The position numbers and the translations under genes are program-made. This document shows, piece after piece, positions 35,558-44,818 of a stretch of 64,000 nucleotides of DNA. Position 1 is the stretch's first letter. Every line of letters begins with the position of its first letter. The stretch is taken from assembly GCF_900177295.1 (NCBI RefSeq), contig NZ_FWZX01000014.1, forward strand, positions 1-64,000, in the 5' to 3' direction. The stretch is from Tistlia consotensis USBA 355 (GTDB lineage: Bacteria > Pseudomonadota > Alphaproteobacteria > Kiloniellales > DSM-21159). The notes beneath the pieces are model-generated. The model was not told the DNA's origin. It saw only the letters and a program-made list of their open reading frames with translations, and did no database searches.

Positions 35558-35585
35558 GGGCCGCGGCGCAAGCCGCGGCCCTTTC
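35558..35585 (+). terminator. Intrinsic terminator of groESL
   Basis: Perfect 10-bp stem GGGCCGCGGC/GCCGCGGCCC with a GCAA tetraloop, followed by TTTCGATT; 28 bases after the groEL stop. Confidence 0.8.
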
Positions 35586-35659
35586 GATTCCGGCCGGGGC
35601 CGCCTACCTTCGAAGCAGGCCTGCCTTCCCAAATCCTGCTCCCGGAGACCCGCCCCGCC

Positions 35660-38281
35660 ATGGACCGTACCGTCAGCCCCAGCGCGCCGCAGCCGACCCG
35701 CCTCTCGGACTACCGGCCGCCGGCGCACCTGATCGAGACGCTCGATCTCGCGCTCGACCTGCGCGACGACTGGACGACGGTGCGCGCGACCCTGCGCGGC
35801 CGGCGCAACCCGGCGGCGGGCCAGGGCGCCGCGCCGATCGTGCTGGACGGCGAGGCCCAGGAGCTGGTCTCCGTCACCCTTGACGGCGAGCGCCTGGGGC
35901 CGAACGAATACGCCCTGGAGGCCGACCGCCTGACCCTGCCGGAGCGCGACGGGGCCTTCGAGCTCGTCGTCGAGAGCCGGATCCGGCCGCAGGACAACAG
36001 CGCGCTGGAGGGCCTCTACCTGTCCAACGGCATGTACTGCACCCAATGCGAGGCCGAGGGCTTCCGCCGCATTACCTACTTCCCGGACCGGCCCGACGTC
36101 ATGGCGGTCTACAGCGTGCGCCTGGAGGCCGACGCGGCGCGCTTCCCCGTGCTGCTGTCGAACGGCAATCCGGTCGAGCAGGGCGAGGCCGGGGCGGGGC
36201 GCCGCTACGCCGTCTGGCACGATCCCTTCCCGAAGCCGAGCTATCTCTTCGCCGCGGTCGCCGGCGACCTCGCCTGCGTCGAGGACCGCTTCGTCACCCG
36301 CTCGGGCCGCGAGGTCGCGCTGCGCATCTACGTCGAGCACGGCAACGAGCCGCGCACCGGCCACGCCATGGATTCCCTGAAGCGGGCGATGCGCTGGGAC
36401 GAGGAGGTCTTCGGCCTGGAGTACGACCTCGACCTCTTCATGATCGTCGCGGTCTCGCACTTCAACATGGGGGCCATGGAGAACAAGGGCCTCAACGTCT
36501 TCAACTCGAAGCTCCTGCTGGCCGATGCCGCGACCGCGACCGACGCCGACCTGCAGCGGGTCGAGGCGGTCGTCGCCCACGAGTACTTCCACAACTGGAC
36601 CGGCAACCGCGTGACCTGCCGCGACTGGTTCCAGCTGTCGCTCAAGGAAGGGCTGACGGTGTTCCGCGATCAGCAGTTCTCGGCCGACATGCACTCCCAT
36701 GGCGTCAAGCGGGTCGGCGACGTCCGCCTGCTGCGCTCGGTGCAGTTCGCCGAGGACGCCGGCCCGACGGCCCATCCGGTGCGGCCCGACAGCTACATCG
36801 AGATCAACAACTTCTACACGCCGACGGTCTACGAGAAGGGCGCCGAGGTCGTGCGCATGATCCACACGCTGCTCGGGCCCGCGGGCTTCCGGCGCGGCAT
36901 GGACCTCTACTTCGAGCGCCACGACGGCCAGGCGGTGACCTGCGAGGACTTCGTCGCCGCCATGGAGGACGCCAACGGCGCGGACCTCTCGTCCTTCCGG
37001 CTCTGGTACCAGCAGGCCGGCACGCCGACGCTCGAGGCCGACTGGTCGCAGGACCTGTCGGCGCGCAGCCTGACGCTGCGGCTGCGCCAGAGCGTGCCGC
37101 CGACGCCCGGGCAGCCGTTGAAGAGGCCGATGCCGCTGCCCGTGCGCGCCGCGCTGCTCGGCAAGGCCGGCGGCACCGTCGCGCCCGAGCGGGTGCTGCT
37201 GCTCGACGGCGCGGAGGCGAGCTTCACCTTCGAGGAGGTCGGCGAGCCGGCGGTGCCCTCGCTGCTGCGCGGCTTCTCGGCGCCGGTCAGGCTGGAGGCC
37301 GCCTGGAGCGAGGACGACCTGGCCTTCCTGGCCGGTGCCGACGACGACCCCTTCGGCCGCTGGGAGGCGTTGCAGACCCTGGCGACCCGCTCGCTGCTGC
37401 GCATGGCGGAGGCGCTGCGCGCCGGCGGCGCGGCGACGCTCGACCAGCGGATCGTCTCGGCCTTCCGGGCGAGCCTCGCCGACGCGCGCCTGGAGCCGGC
37501 CTTCAAGGCCGAGCTGCTGACCCTGCCCGGCGAGACGCTGCTCGGCCAGGCCAGCGAGACCTGGCAGGTCGACGCCGTGCACGAGGCGCGCGAGCTGGCC
37601 CGCCGTACCCTCGGCGAGGCCCTGCGCGACGGCTGGCGGCAGGCCTACCAGGCCCTGGCCGGTGAGGAGGGCGCCCTCGACACCGAGGCGATGGGCCGGC
37701 GCGCCTTCAAGAACGCCGCGCTCGCCTACTGGGTCGCGGCCGGCGACGAGGCGGCCGTGGCGGCGGCCCTGGCGCAGGCGCGGCCGGACGGGCGCATGAC
37801 CGACGTCGTCGCCGCGCTCGCCGCGCTGAGCGACCTCGAGCGGCCGGACGCCGAGGCGGCGCTGCAGGCCTTCCACGACCGCTGGCTCGACGATCCGCTG
37901 GTGCTCGACAAGTGGTTCGCCCTGAAGGCGACCGCGTCGCGGCCAGACACCCTGGCGACGGTCGAGGCGCTGCGCCGGCATCCGCGCTTCGACCGGCGCA
38001 ATCCCAACCGGGTGCGCGCCCTGATCGGCAGCTTCACGACGGGCAACCCGGTGCGCTTCCACGCCGCCGACGGCTCGGGCTACGCCTTCCTGGCCCAGGA
38101 GGTGCTGGCGCTCGACAAGCTGAACCCGCAGGTCGCCGCGCGCCTGACCCAGCCGCTGGTGCGCTGGCGCCGCTTCGACGAGGGCCGGCGCCAGCGCATG
38201 CTCGAGGCGTTGCGCCGGATCGCCGACGAGCCGGGCCTGTCCAGGGACGTCTTCGAGATCGTCTCGAAGGGCCTGGCCTGA
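35660..38281 (+). CDS. pepN: Aminopeptidase N (M1 family)
   Basis: 873 aa cytosolic zinc aminopeptidase that removes N-terminal residues from peptides. Substrate motif GAMENKGLNVFN, zinc site HEYFHNWTGNR with the downstream Glu (SLKEGLTVFRDQQF), and the catalytic Tyr region NFYTPTVYEKGAEV. The C-terminal helical domain is complete, so the length is normal for proteobacterial PepN. Followed 4 bases later by a DksA-like gene, probably the same transcript. Confidence 0.95.
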   Translation: MDRTVSPSAPQPTRLSDYRPPAHLIETLDLALDLRDDWTTVRATLRGRRNPAAGQGAAPIVLDGEAQELVSVTLDGERLGPNEYALEADRLTLPERDGAFELVVESRIRPQDNSALEGLYLSNGMYCTQCEAEGFRRITYFPDRPDVMAVYSVRLEADAARFPVLLSNGNPVEQGEAGAGRRYAVWHDPFPKPSYLFAAVAGDLACVEDRFVTRSGREVALRIYVEHGNEPRTGHAMDSLKRAMRWDEEVFGLEYDLDLFMIVAVSHFNMGAMENKGLNVFNSKLLLADAATATDADLQRVEAVVAHEYFHNWTGNRVTCRDWFQLSLKEGLTVFRDQQFSADMHSHGVKRVGDVRLLRSVQFAEDAGPTAHPVRPDSYIEINNFYTPTVYEKGAEVVRMIHTLLGPAGFRRGMDLYFERHDGQAVTCEDFVAAMEDANGADLSSFRLWYQQAGTPTLEADWSQDLSARSLTLRLRQSVPPTPGQPLKRPMPLPVRAALLGKAGGTVAPERVLLLDGAEASFTFEEVGEPAVPSLLRGFSAPVRLEAAWSEDDLAFLAGADDDPFGRWEALQTLATRSLLRMAEALRAGGAATLDQRIVSAFRASLADARLEPAFKAELLTLPGETLLGQASETWQVDAVHEARELARRTLGEALRDGWRQAYQALAGEEGALDTEAMGRRAFKNAALAYWVAAGDEAAVAAALAQARPDGRMTDVVAALAALSDLERPDAEAALQAFHDRWLDDPLVLDKWFALKATASRPDTLATVEALRRHPRFDRRNPNRVRALIGSFTTGNPVRFHAADGSGYAFLAQEVLALDKLNPQVAARLTQPLVRWRRFDEGRRQRMLEALRRIADEPGLSRDVFEIVSKGLA

Positions 38282-38285
38282 GGCC

Positions 38286-38654
38286 ATGCCGGACGACGAC
38301 CTGCCGGATGCCGCGGGACTGGCCGCCCTCAGGGCCGAGCTGGAGCGCCGGCTGGCCGAGCTGGAGCGGCTCGAGGCGGCGACCCGCGACGATCGCCGGC
38401 CGGTCGAGCTCGACCAGCAGAGCAGCGGCCGGCTGACCCGCATGGACGCGCTGCAGCAGCAGCAGATGGCGCTGGCGACCGGGCAGCGCCGGCAGGCCGC
38501 GGGACAGCGGATTCGCGCCGCGCTCGCGCGCATGGACGCCGGCGACTACGGCTGGTGCCTGAGCTGCGACGAGGCGATCGAGCCGGCCCGCCTGCGCCTC
38601 GACCCGGCGACCCCGCTCTGCCTCGCCTGCCAGCAGGGCGGCGAGCAGCGGTAG
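38286..38654 (+). CDS. DksA/TraR-family zinc-finger protein
   Basis: 122 aa. A coiled-coil N-terminal half (LRAELERRLAELERLE) with the conserved LDQQSSGRLTRMDALQQQQM, then a C4 zinc finger CLSCDEAIEPARLRL...CLAC. DksA-like proteins bind in the RNA polymerase secondary channel and modify transcription with ppGpp; this short form is a YbiI/DksA-like relative rather than full DksA. It begins 4 bases after pepN. Confidence 0.85.
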   Translation: MPDDDLPDAAGLAALRAELERRLAELERLEAATRDDRRPVELDQQSSGRLTRMDALQQQQMALATGQRRQAAGQRIRAALARMDAGDYGWCLSCDEAIEPARLRLDPATPLCLACQQGGEQR

Positions 38655-38680
38655 AGCCGGATCCGATCGCGCTCCGGCCG

Positions 38681-39403
38681 TCAGGCCGGCCTGGACGCCA
38701 GGTAGACCGTGTTGGCGGACTCGCCGCCCTGGATCGGGTTGGGAAAGCTGACGACCTCGGCGCGCGCCTCGGCGAAGACCTGGCGCAGGGTCGCCAGGAA
38801 GGCCGGGTCGGGCGGGTCGTTCGACCAGAGCGCGAAGACGCCGCCCGGATGCAGCTGCCGGGCCAGGCGCTCCAGGCCCGCCGCGCCGTAGAAGGCGCTG
38901 TTCGCCGGATCGAGCGGCTGGTCGGGCGCGTGGTCGATGTCGAGCAGGACCGCGTGGAAGCGGCGTCCGGGCGCCGTCGGGTCGAAGCCGGCCTCGGGAT
39001 CCCCGGCCAGGGCGAAGAAGTCGCCCTCGACGAAGCGGCAGCGCGGGTCGCTGGTCAGCGCGGCGCCCAGCGGCAGCAGCCCCTGGCGATGCCATTCGAC
39101 GACCGGGCCGAGCGCCTCGACGACGAGCAGCGAGGCGAGGCGCTGGTCCTCCAGGGCCGCCCGCGCCGTGTAGCCGAGCCCCAGGCCGCCGACCACGACC
39201 TCGAAGTCGCCGCCCCGCAGCTCGGCCAGGCCGAGGCGGGCCAGGGCGATCTCGGCCGCGGTGAAGCGGCTCGACATCAGGAACTCGTCGCCGAGCTTGA
39301 TCTCGTAGAGCACGTCGTCGCGACCCGGCTCGCGCCGCCGCCGCAGGCTGAGGGCACCGATCGGCGTCGGCCGGTAGTCGAGCTCCTCGAAGGCGAGGCT
39401 CAT
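38681..39403 (-). CDS. Spermidine-synthase-like protein (class I SAM fold)
   Basis: 240 aa. The glycine-rich nucleotide motif VVVGGLGLGYTA, acidic strand end LLVVEALGP and FHAVLLDIDHAPD match the polyamine aminopropyltransferase/SAM-methyltransferase fold. Proteins of this short type are often annotated spermidine synthase, but real activity is unproven, and this genome has homospermidine synthase instead. AGGGAGA lies before the ATG. Converges with the DksA-like gene across 26 bases. Confidence 0.75.
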   Translation of the reverse strand: MSLAFEELDYRPTPIGALSLRRRREPGRDDVLYEIKLGDEFLMSSRFTAAEIALARLGLAELRGGDFEVVVGGLGLGYTARAALEDQRLASLLVVEALGPVVEWHRQGLLPLGAALTSDPRCRFVEGDFFALAGDPEAGFDPTAPGRRFHAVLLDIDHAPDQPLDPANSAFYGAAGLERLARQLHPGGVFALWSNDPPDPAFLATLRQVFAEARAEVVSFPNPIQGGESANTVYLASRPA

Positions 39404-39559
39404 CGATGTCTCCCTGCTGGATGGCGGCAGGACCTCCTTCGCATCTCGCCGGGCGCCTGTGAAGGGGCATCCGGCGCAGCGGGGCGCGCGGGATGCGACG
39501 CGCTCCGATCCCCCCTAGCCTTCGCCGCTCCTCGTCAAGACAACCAAAAGGAGTGAGTC

Positions 39560-39826
39560 ATGTCTCTAAAATTCATCGAAATGGATCAGGGTCCCGTCCA
39601 GCCGATCGGTCCGGCGCGCGACGTCGTGCTGGTCACCAAGGGCAGCGATTCCCTGCCGGACGGCGCCGCGCGCGGCCTGCTGGTCGGCACCGCCGGCACG
39701 GCGAACCTGGTCACCGAGCAGGGCGGCGTGCGCAGCGACGTGCCGCTGCAGCAGGGCTACAACCCGATCCGCGTGCTCGCGGTGCTGACCGGCGGCACCG
39801 CGGACGACATCTGGGCGATCTACTGA
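39560..39826 (+). CDS. Phage/GTA-type spike base protein (Rcc01079-like)
   Basis: 88 aa all-beta protein. The pattern DSLPDGAARGLLVGTAGTA, VRSDVPLQQGYNPIRV, VLTGGTADDIWAIY matches the small spike-base family named after Rhodobacter capsulatus gene-transfer-agent protein Rcc01079, which seats head spikes on the capsid. AGGAG lies 6 bases before the ATG. The stop overlaps the next start (TGATG), and that gene encodes a LamG domain. No other capsid or tail gene is nearby, so this is a detached locus. Confidence 0.65.
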   Translation: MSLKFIEMDQGPVQPIGPARDVVLVTKGSDSLPDGAARGLLVGTAGTANLVTEQGGVRSDVPLQQGYNPIRVLAVLTGGTADDIWAIY

Positions 39827-40548
39827 TGACGACACTCACGACCATCGGCTTCTGGCCGTGGCCGGTGAAGAGCATCGGGCCTGGCCAGCCGCCGGGCGGC
39901 ACCATCGATCCGCCCTTCGCCGACGTCTCGCTGCTGCTCGGCTTCGACGGCAGCTTCGCCGACGAGAGCTCCTACAACCACACGCCGACCGCAACCAGCG
40001 CCAGCATCAGCACGACGACCGTGAAGTACGGCACCGGCAGCGGCAGCTTTCCGAGCGACGGCTCGATCGTCACCTACCCCGACGACGACAGCTTCTGGTT
40101 CGACGCTGACTTCACCATGGAATGCTGGGTCTACCCCAACAGCCTGGCGAAGACCCGGCGCGTGCTCCAGCAGGCCACGACCGGACAGTTCTCATTCTTC
40201 TCGAACCTCAACACTGACGGCACGGTGAGCCTGACGCTGTCTTCCGACGGGACGTCGTTCAGCACGCTGGCGACCGTCCAGACTGTGACGACCGGCCAGT
40301 GGCAACACCTCGCGTGGACGCGCGCGGGAAGCACGGTGAGGGCTTTCATCGATGGCCAGCTCGACAGCCAGACGCTGACCTTCGCCGGGGCCCTGCACAA
40401 TTCCACGGCACCGGTCTACGTCGGCGGCAACACCGCGGCCCAGGGCAACGGCCTCAACGGCTTCCTGGACGAGGTGCGGATCACGAAGGGGGTGGCGCTC
40501 TACACCCAGTCCTTCACACCGCCGAGCAGCAAGTTTCCGCGTTCCTGA
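39826..40548 (+). CDS. LamG-domain protein, probable spike/adhesin partner
   Basis: 240 aa. After a Pro/Gly-rich lead (about 35 residues) a concanavalin-like LamG jelly roll fills the rest: VSLLLGFDGSFADES, FTMECWVYP, WQHLAWTRAGSTVRAFIDG and the ending FLDEVRITKGVALYTQSF typical of LamG domains at the tips of phage fibres. No signal peptide, so secretion by the Sec route is unlikely. Translationally coupled to the spike base gene. Together they look like a two-part head spike that binds a surface glycan. Confidence 0.7.
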   Translation: MTTLTTIGFWPWPVKSIGPGQPPGGTIDPPFADVSLLLGFDGSFADESSYNHTPTATSASISTTTVKYGTGSGSFPSDGSIVTYPDDDSFWFDADFTMECWVYPNSLAKTRRVLQQATTGQFSFFSNLNTDGTVSLTLSSDGTSFSTLATVQTVTTGQWQHLAWTRAGSTVRAFIDGQLDSQTLTFAGALHNSTAPVYVGGNTAAQGNGLNGFLDEVRITKGVALYTQSFTPPSSKFPRS

Positions 40549-40567
40549 GCAGCGGACGGTCAGGGGA

Positions 40568-40592
40568 GGGGGCGCGGCGTGAGCCGCGGCCC
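40568..40592 (+). terminator. Terminator-like hairpin after the spike locus
   Basis: GGGGGCGCGGC pairs with GCCGCGGCCCC around GTGA with one mismatch, followed by TTCTC. It lies about 20 bases after the LamG gene. Confidence 0.55.
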
Positions 40593-40701
40593 CTTCTCGC
40601 CTCGGGTGCCCGGGCCCGGCCTCCGCGGGGGTATCGTTAACGCTCTGCTCACGTCTCCCTGGCAGCCTGCTCTCTCACGGCAGTTCGGAGAGCCCTTGAG
40701 C

Positions 40702-40842
40702 ATGCCCCTCGATCAGGTGCAGCCCCCCGCGCCCGTCCGGGTTCGGCCGGCGACGGCGCAGCGGATCGGCACGACCGCCCTCGAGCGCGGGCCTGGCCCG
40801 GCGTGGCGCGACCGGGCGCTCTTGCGGAAGGCCGCCGCATGA
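40702..40842 (+). CDS. Candidate small ORF coupled to the sulfotransferase
   Basis: 46 aa, ATG at 40702 (GGAG about 12 bases upstream), ending with TGA that overlaps the sulfotransferase start as ATGA. The peptide is basic and Pro-rich at first (MPLDQVQPPAPVRVRPATAQ) with no known motif. The overlap is what makes it worth listing; codon bias alone is weak in this GC-rich DNA. Confidence 0.35.
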   Translation: MPLDQVQPPAPVRVRPATAQRIGTTALERGPGPAWRDRALLRKAAA

Positions 40843-41621
40843 CCGCGTCTGCCGTCCTTGCGGAGACCGCCCGCTTCGCCTTGAACAATCCGCTGATCGA
40901 CGCCTGTTTCGACCAGCCGGATTTCGAGGGGACGCCGCGGCTGGCCTATGTCGTCGGATCGACCCGCCGCTCGGGAAGCACCTATCTCTCGAGTCTGCTG
41001 GCTGCGACCGGTGTGCTCGGCGTGCCGACCGAGTACTTGAAGTCGAGCGGTCCGAACAAGGATCTGCTGGCGCGCGCCGGCCACGATCCCGAGGATCGAT
41101 CCGTGGAGGGCTACGCCGCGGCGTTGATCCGCCTGCGCACGACGCCGAACGGCGTCTTCGGGCTGCATGCCCACTTCGACCAGTTCGCCGTGGGACTGCG
41201 CCACCACCTGTTCGGCCGTCTGTTGCCGGTGCCGCGCTTCATCCATATCCGACGCCGCGACCTCCTGGGCCAGGCGATCTCGCTGATCCACGCACGCCAG
41301 ACGGACCAGTGGACCAGCCTCGGCAAAGGCGGCGGCGCGCCGACCTACGACGGCAAGGCGATCCGCGAGGCGCTGCACGGCCTGATTCAGCAGAACGCCA
41401 ACTGGGACCTCTACTTCGCCGAGGCGGGCGTCGAGCCCTTCTTCCTGTTCTACGAAGATCTGGTCGCTGACCCCGAGCGGCTGGTGGCCGGGATCTGCGC
41501 CTTCCTGGGGGTCGAGTGGGACGGCCGCTTCGCGCAGCCCCGAGCACCGCTGGAGCGCCAGTCCGACCCGGTCAAGCAGCAGTGGCGCGAACGCTTCCTG
41601 GCCGAGCGGAGAGGGGGGTAG
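40839..41621 (+). CDS. Stf0-family sulfotransferase
   Basis: 260 aa. The PAPS-binding start YVVGSTRRSGSTYLSSLL, the 3'-phosphate segment FIHIRRRDLLGQAISL and the C-terminal FLFYEDLVADPERLV are typical of Stf0 (trehalose 2-sulfotransferase-type) enzymes, which transfer sulfate from PAPS to a sugar or lipid. GGAAGG 7 bases before ATG 40839 decides the start. The acceptor is unknown; a TPR/glycosyltransferase-like gene lies on the other strand downstream, which hints at surface glycan work. Confidence 0.85.
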   Translation: MTASAVLAETARFALNNPLIDACFDQPDFEGTPRLAYVVGSTRRSGSTYLSSLLAATGVLGVPTEYLKSSGPNKDLLARAGHDPEDRSVEGYAAALIRLRTTPNGVFGLHAHFDQFAVGLRHHLFGRLLPVPRFIHIRRRDLLGQAISLIHARQTDQWTSLGKGGGAPTYDGKAIREALHGLIQQNANWDLYFAEAGVEPFFLFYEDLVADPERLVAGICAFLGVEWDGRFAQPRAPLERQSDPVKQQWRERFLAERRGG

Positions 41622-41945
41622 GCCGGCGGCGGCTCGGGACCCCGGTCCCTCAAGCCGCCTGGCAGCAGGTTCCCGCGTTCCTCAGCGAACCGGGGCGGGC
41701 AGACGCTTCACCGCTTCCCCTCTTCTACAGTCCCCGCCTGAAGTCGACCGGCATGAGGCGGCGGGTGCCGTCGGGCAGCATTCCCTCGCCGACGCAGTTC
41801 AGGACATACCTCAGCTCGGGTCGTGGTCACCGGCGCGGCGAGTCTCGCCCGACCTGGCCGAGGTTCGGTCAACGGCCGGCGCCGACCGGAGAGCGTTCGA
41901 CGCCGACGTGGACCCGACCGGTAACACAGGAGCAGTGTCGACGCT
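41622..41945. other. Gap without gene
   Basis: About 320 bases between the convergent sulfotransferase and TPR genes. Composition is slightly less GC-rich and less biased. I see no RNA gene, repeat or clear terminator. Confidence 0.4.
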
Positions 41946-43532
41946 CTAGGCGCGCCTCGCCGCCTCGGCGAGCGGCGGCGCCCAGTCGCCGGGGCTCGTC
42001 TGGCGCAGCAGGCGGACCGAGCCATACCAGGGCGTGCGGTTGCCGTGCCCCTCGAACCAGCGCCAGTTCGGCCCGAAGGGCAGCAGGCCCAGGGTCGGCA
42101 CGCCGAGCGCGCCGGCGACGTGCAGCGTCGCGTTGTCGATGGTGACGACGCCGTCGAGCGCGGCGATCAACGCCGCCAGCCCCTCCAGGTCGTCGCGCAG
42201 GTCGAGGCCGTCGAAGAGCTCGACCTCGCCGCCGAGCGCCCGGAAGGCGGCGAGGTCCTCGCCGATGTCGCCATACTGCAGGGCGACGAAGCGCAGGTCC
42301 CGGCGCGCGAGCAGCGGCTTCCAGGCCTCGAGCGGCGGCGTGCGGGCGGCGCCGTTGGCGGGATTGCCGGAGCGCCAGGCGAGCCCGACCAGCGGGCGGG
42401 CGTCGTCGAGACGGCGGCGCAGCGCCTCGCGCCGGGACGGGTCGGCTTCGAGATAGGCGGCGCCGTCGCCGAAGGCCTCGAAGCCGGTCAGCCAGCGGGC
42501 GGCGAGGTCGCCGAGCGGCGCCTGCAGGTCGAAGGCCTCGGCCGGAACCTCCGCCTCGCCGCGCGGCAGGCAGGCGAGGCCCGGGAAGCTGCGCCGGTAG
42601 AGCGGCACCAGCCGCGGGTCGCACTCGACCGCCACGCTCCCGGCATCGGCCAGGGCGCGCGGCAGCAGGCGGGCGAACATGACCTCGTCGCCGATGCCCT
42701 GCTCGCCCCACAGCAGCAGGCGCCGGCCGGCCAGGCTCTCGCCCTGCCAGTGCGGCTGGGGCAGCGTGCGGCGCCAGGCGGCGCCGGAGGGGGCCGCCTC
42801 GCGGCCCAGGGTCAGCGGCCAGCCGCCGGCGAGGTCGCCGAGCTGCAGGCGGTGCAGGCCGAGCGCGTAGCGCGCCTCGGCGTCGTCGGGCGCGGTGGCG
42901 ACGGCGCGCTCCAGGGCCTCGCCAGCGGCCTCCAGCTTGCCGAGCTGGCGGCGCACGTGGCCGAGGTTGCGCCAGTGGTCGGGCTGCTCCGGGTCGAGGC
43001 GGGCCGCCTTGCGCAGCGCCATCTCGGCGCGCGTCGCCTCGCCGAGCTGGGCCAGGGCGGCGGCGTAGGTCGCGTGGGCCGAGGCGTCGCCCGGCGCCAG
43101 CACCGTGGCGCGGCGCAGCGGCTCCAGGGCCTCCTCCGGCCGCCGGTCGGCGAGCAGCAGGGTGCCGAGGCCGAGATGCAGGCCGACCTGGCGCGGCGCC
43201 CGGGCCAGGGCGGCGTGGTAGGCGGCCTCGGCCGGCTCGGTGCGGCCGAGCCTGCGCAGCGCCTTGGCGCGGTTCTCGTGATAGAGGGCGGGGCGGGGAT
43301 CGAGCTCGATGGCCTGGTCGAGCAGCTCCAGCGAGGCCGGCAGGTTGCCGCACTGGCCGGCGAGCACGCCGAGCAGGTGCCAGGCCTCGGCGCGTCGCGG
43401 CTCGCGGCGCAGGATCGCGCGGTACAGGGACTCGGCCTCGGGCAGGCGCCCGGCCTGGTGCAGCGCCAGGGCCTCGGGGAAGCGGTCGGCGGCGCCGGGC
43501 GGCGTCAGGTGTGAGCGCTGGGCAAGTGGCAT
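41946..43532 (-). CDS. TPR protein with glycosyltransferase-9-like C-terminal domain
   Basis: 528 aa. The first 240 residues are about six tetratricopeptide repeats (for example AEAWHLLGVLAGQCGNLPASLELLDQAI, quoted here only as its type). The C-terminal half has LLLWGEQGIGDEVMFARLLP, LVGLAWRSGNP and VVTIDNATLHVAGALGVPT, the pattern of TPR-linked glycosyltransferase-like proteins common in alphaproteobacteria. Cytosolic, no signal peptide. The substrate is not readable. GGGGGAC lies before the ATG. Confidence 0.82.
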   Translation of the reverse strand: MPLAQRSHLTPPGAADRFPEALALHQAGRLPEAESLYRAILRREPRRAEAWHLLGVLAGQCGNLPASLELLDQAIELDPRPALYHENRAKALRRLGRTEPAEAAYHAALARAPRQVGLHLGLGTLLLADRRPEEALEPLRRATVLAPGDASAHATYAAALAQLGEATRAEMALRKAARLDPEQPDHWRNLGHVRRQLGKLEAAGEALERAVATAPDDAEARYALGLHRLQLGDLAGGWPLTLGREAAPSGAAWRRTLPQPHWQGESLAGRRLLLWGEQGIGDEVMFARLLPRALADAGSVAVECDPRLVPLYRRSFPGLACLPRGEAEVPAEAFDLQAPLGDLAARWLTGFEAFGDGAAYLEADPSRREALRRRLDDARPLVGLAWRSGNPANGAARTPPLEAWKPLLARRDLRFVALQYGDIGEDLAAFRALGGEVELFDGLDLRDDLEGLAALIAALDGVVTIDNATLHVAGALGVPTLGLLPFGPNWRWFEGHGNRTPWYGSVRLLRQTSPGDWAPPLAEAARRA

Positions 43533-43620
43533 CGTCGACGTCCCCCGAATTGGATCTCGTGATCTTTCCCTGCGATCGCTTAGGGTTCGGTTAACGTCTG
43601 TGGCGAGGGGAGGAGTCGTG

Positions 43621-43911
43621 ATGCTGGCCTTGCGTCCGAACTGCGAGCTCTGCGGGCGCGACCTGCCGCCGGCCTCGACCGAGGCGCGGATCTGCAGCTA
43701 CGAGTGCACCTTCTGCGCCGCCTGCGCCGAGGAGCCGCTGCACAACGTCTGCCCGAACTGCGGCGGTGGGCTGGAGCGGCGGCCGGTCCGGCCGAAGGCG
43801 ATGCTGGCGAAGCACCCGGCCTCGGGCGAGCGGATCGTCAAGACGCCCGATCCGGCGAAGCTGGCCGACCTCCAGGCGCGCTACCGCGACCTGCCGCCCG
43901 AGCGGCGCTGA
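43621..43911 (+). CDS. DUF1272 zinc-binding protein
   Basis: 96 aa. MLALRPNCELCGRDLPP followed by CSYECTFCAACAEEPL and CPNCGGGLERRP, the usual DUF1272 set of paired cysteines, which probably binds zinc. Function unknown. GGGAGGAG lies just before the ATG. Stands alone, divergent from the TPR gene. Confidence 0.9.
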   Translation: MLALRPNCELCGRDLPPASTEARICSYECTFCAACAEEPLHNVCPNCGGGLERRPVRPKAMLAKHPASGERIVKTPDPAKLADLQARYRDLPPERR

Positions 43912-44015
43912 GGCGCCTGCCGGCGCCTGCCGGCGACAGGCGGTGACAGGCTGCGACACAGCGTTTCCGCGCAGGGGCCTGGACAGCGGGCCGGTCGAGG
44001 CGCAGCTATCCGGTC

Positions 44016-44795
44016 ATGACCGACCGCCTGCCCAGCTTCTTCGTCTCCCACGGCGCGCCGAGCCTGCCGCTCGAGCAGGGCAGCCCGGCGCGCGCCTTCC
44101 TGGCCGGCCTCGGCGCCGCCCTGCCGCGGCCGCGCGCGATCCTGGTCGTCTCGGCGCACTGGGACACGGCGCAGCCGACGCTCTCGACCGCGGCGCGGCC
44201 CGAGACGATCCACGACTTCTACGGCTTCCCCCGCGAGCTCTATGCCCTCGGCTACCCGGCGCCTGGCGCGCCGGCCCTGGCCGAGCGAGCCGCCGGGCTG
44301 CTCGCCGAGGCCGGCATCGCGGCGCGGCTGGACCCCGCCCAGGGCCTCGACCACGGGGCTTGGGTGCCGCTGCTGCTGGCCTTCCCCGAGGCCGAGATCC
44401 CGGTCGTCCAGCTGTCGGTGCAGAGCCGGCGCGACGCCGCGAGCCACTTGGCGCTCGGCCGGGCGCTCCGGCCGCTGGCCGAGGAGGGCGTGCTCATCCT
44501 CGGCTCGGGCGGCGCCGTGCACAACCTGCGCCGGCTGCAGATCGAGCGCGAGCGCACCGCCGGTTGGGCCCAGGCCTTCGAGGACTGGCTGGTCGCCTCG
44601 GTCGAGGCCGGCGACGAGGCGGCGCTGGCCGGCTGGCTCGACGGCGCCCCGCAGGCCCGCCTCGCGCAGCCCAGCGACGAGCACTTCCTGCCGCTCTTCG
44701 TCGCCCTCGGCGCCGGCGACGGCGGGCCTGGCCGAACCCTCCACCGCGGCTTCGAGCACGGCAGCCTCTCGATGGCGGCCTTCGCCTGGGGGTGA
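44016..44795 (+). CDS. LigB/DODA-type extradiol dioxygenase
   Basis: 259 aa. Metal-site His in FFVSHGAPSLPLE, VVSAHWDT and LDHGAWVPLL, plus the late His in HNLRRLQ, as in the 4,5-DOPA dioxygenase (YgiD/DodA) family that opens catechol rings. Zinc or iron cannot be told apart from sequence. Single gene; a REP-like element follows. Confidence 0.9.
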   Translation: MTDRLPSFFVSHGAPSLPLEQGSPARAFLAGLGAALPRPRAILVVSAHWDTAQPTLSTAARPETIHDFYGFPRELYALGYPAPGAPALAERAAGLLAEAGIAARLDPAQGLDHGAWVPLLLAFPEAEIPVVQLSVQSRRDAASHLALGRALRPLAEEGVLILGSGGAVHNLRRLQIERERTAGWAQAFEDWLVASVEAGDEAALAGWLDGAPQARLAQPSDEHFLPLFVALGAGDGGPGRTLHRGFEHGSLSMAAFAWG

Positions 44796-44818
44796 CGACG
44801 GCGCCGCTTCGCTTCACG

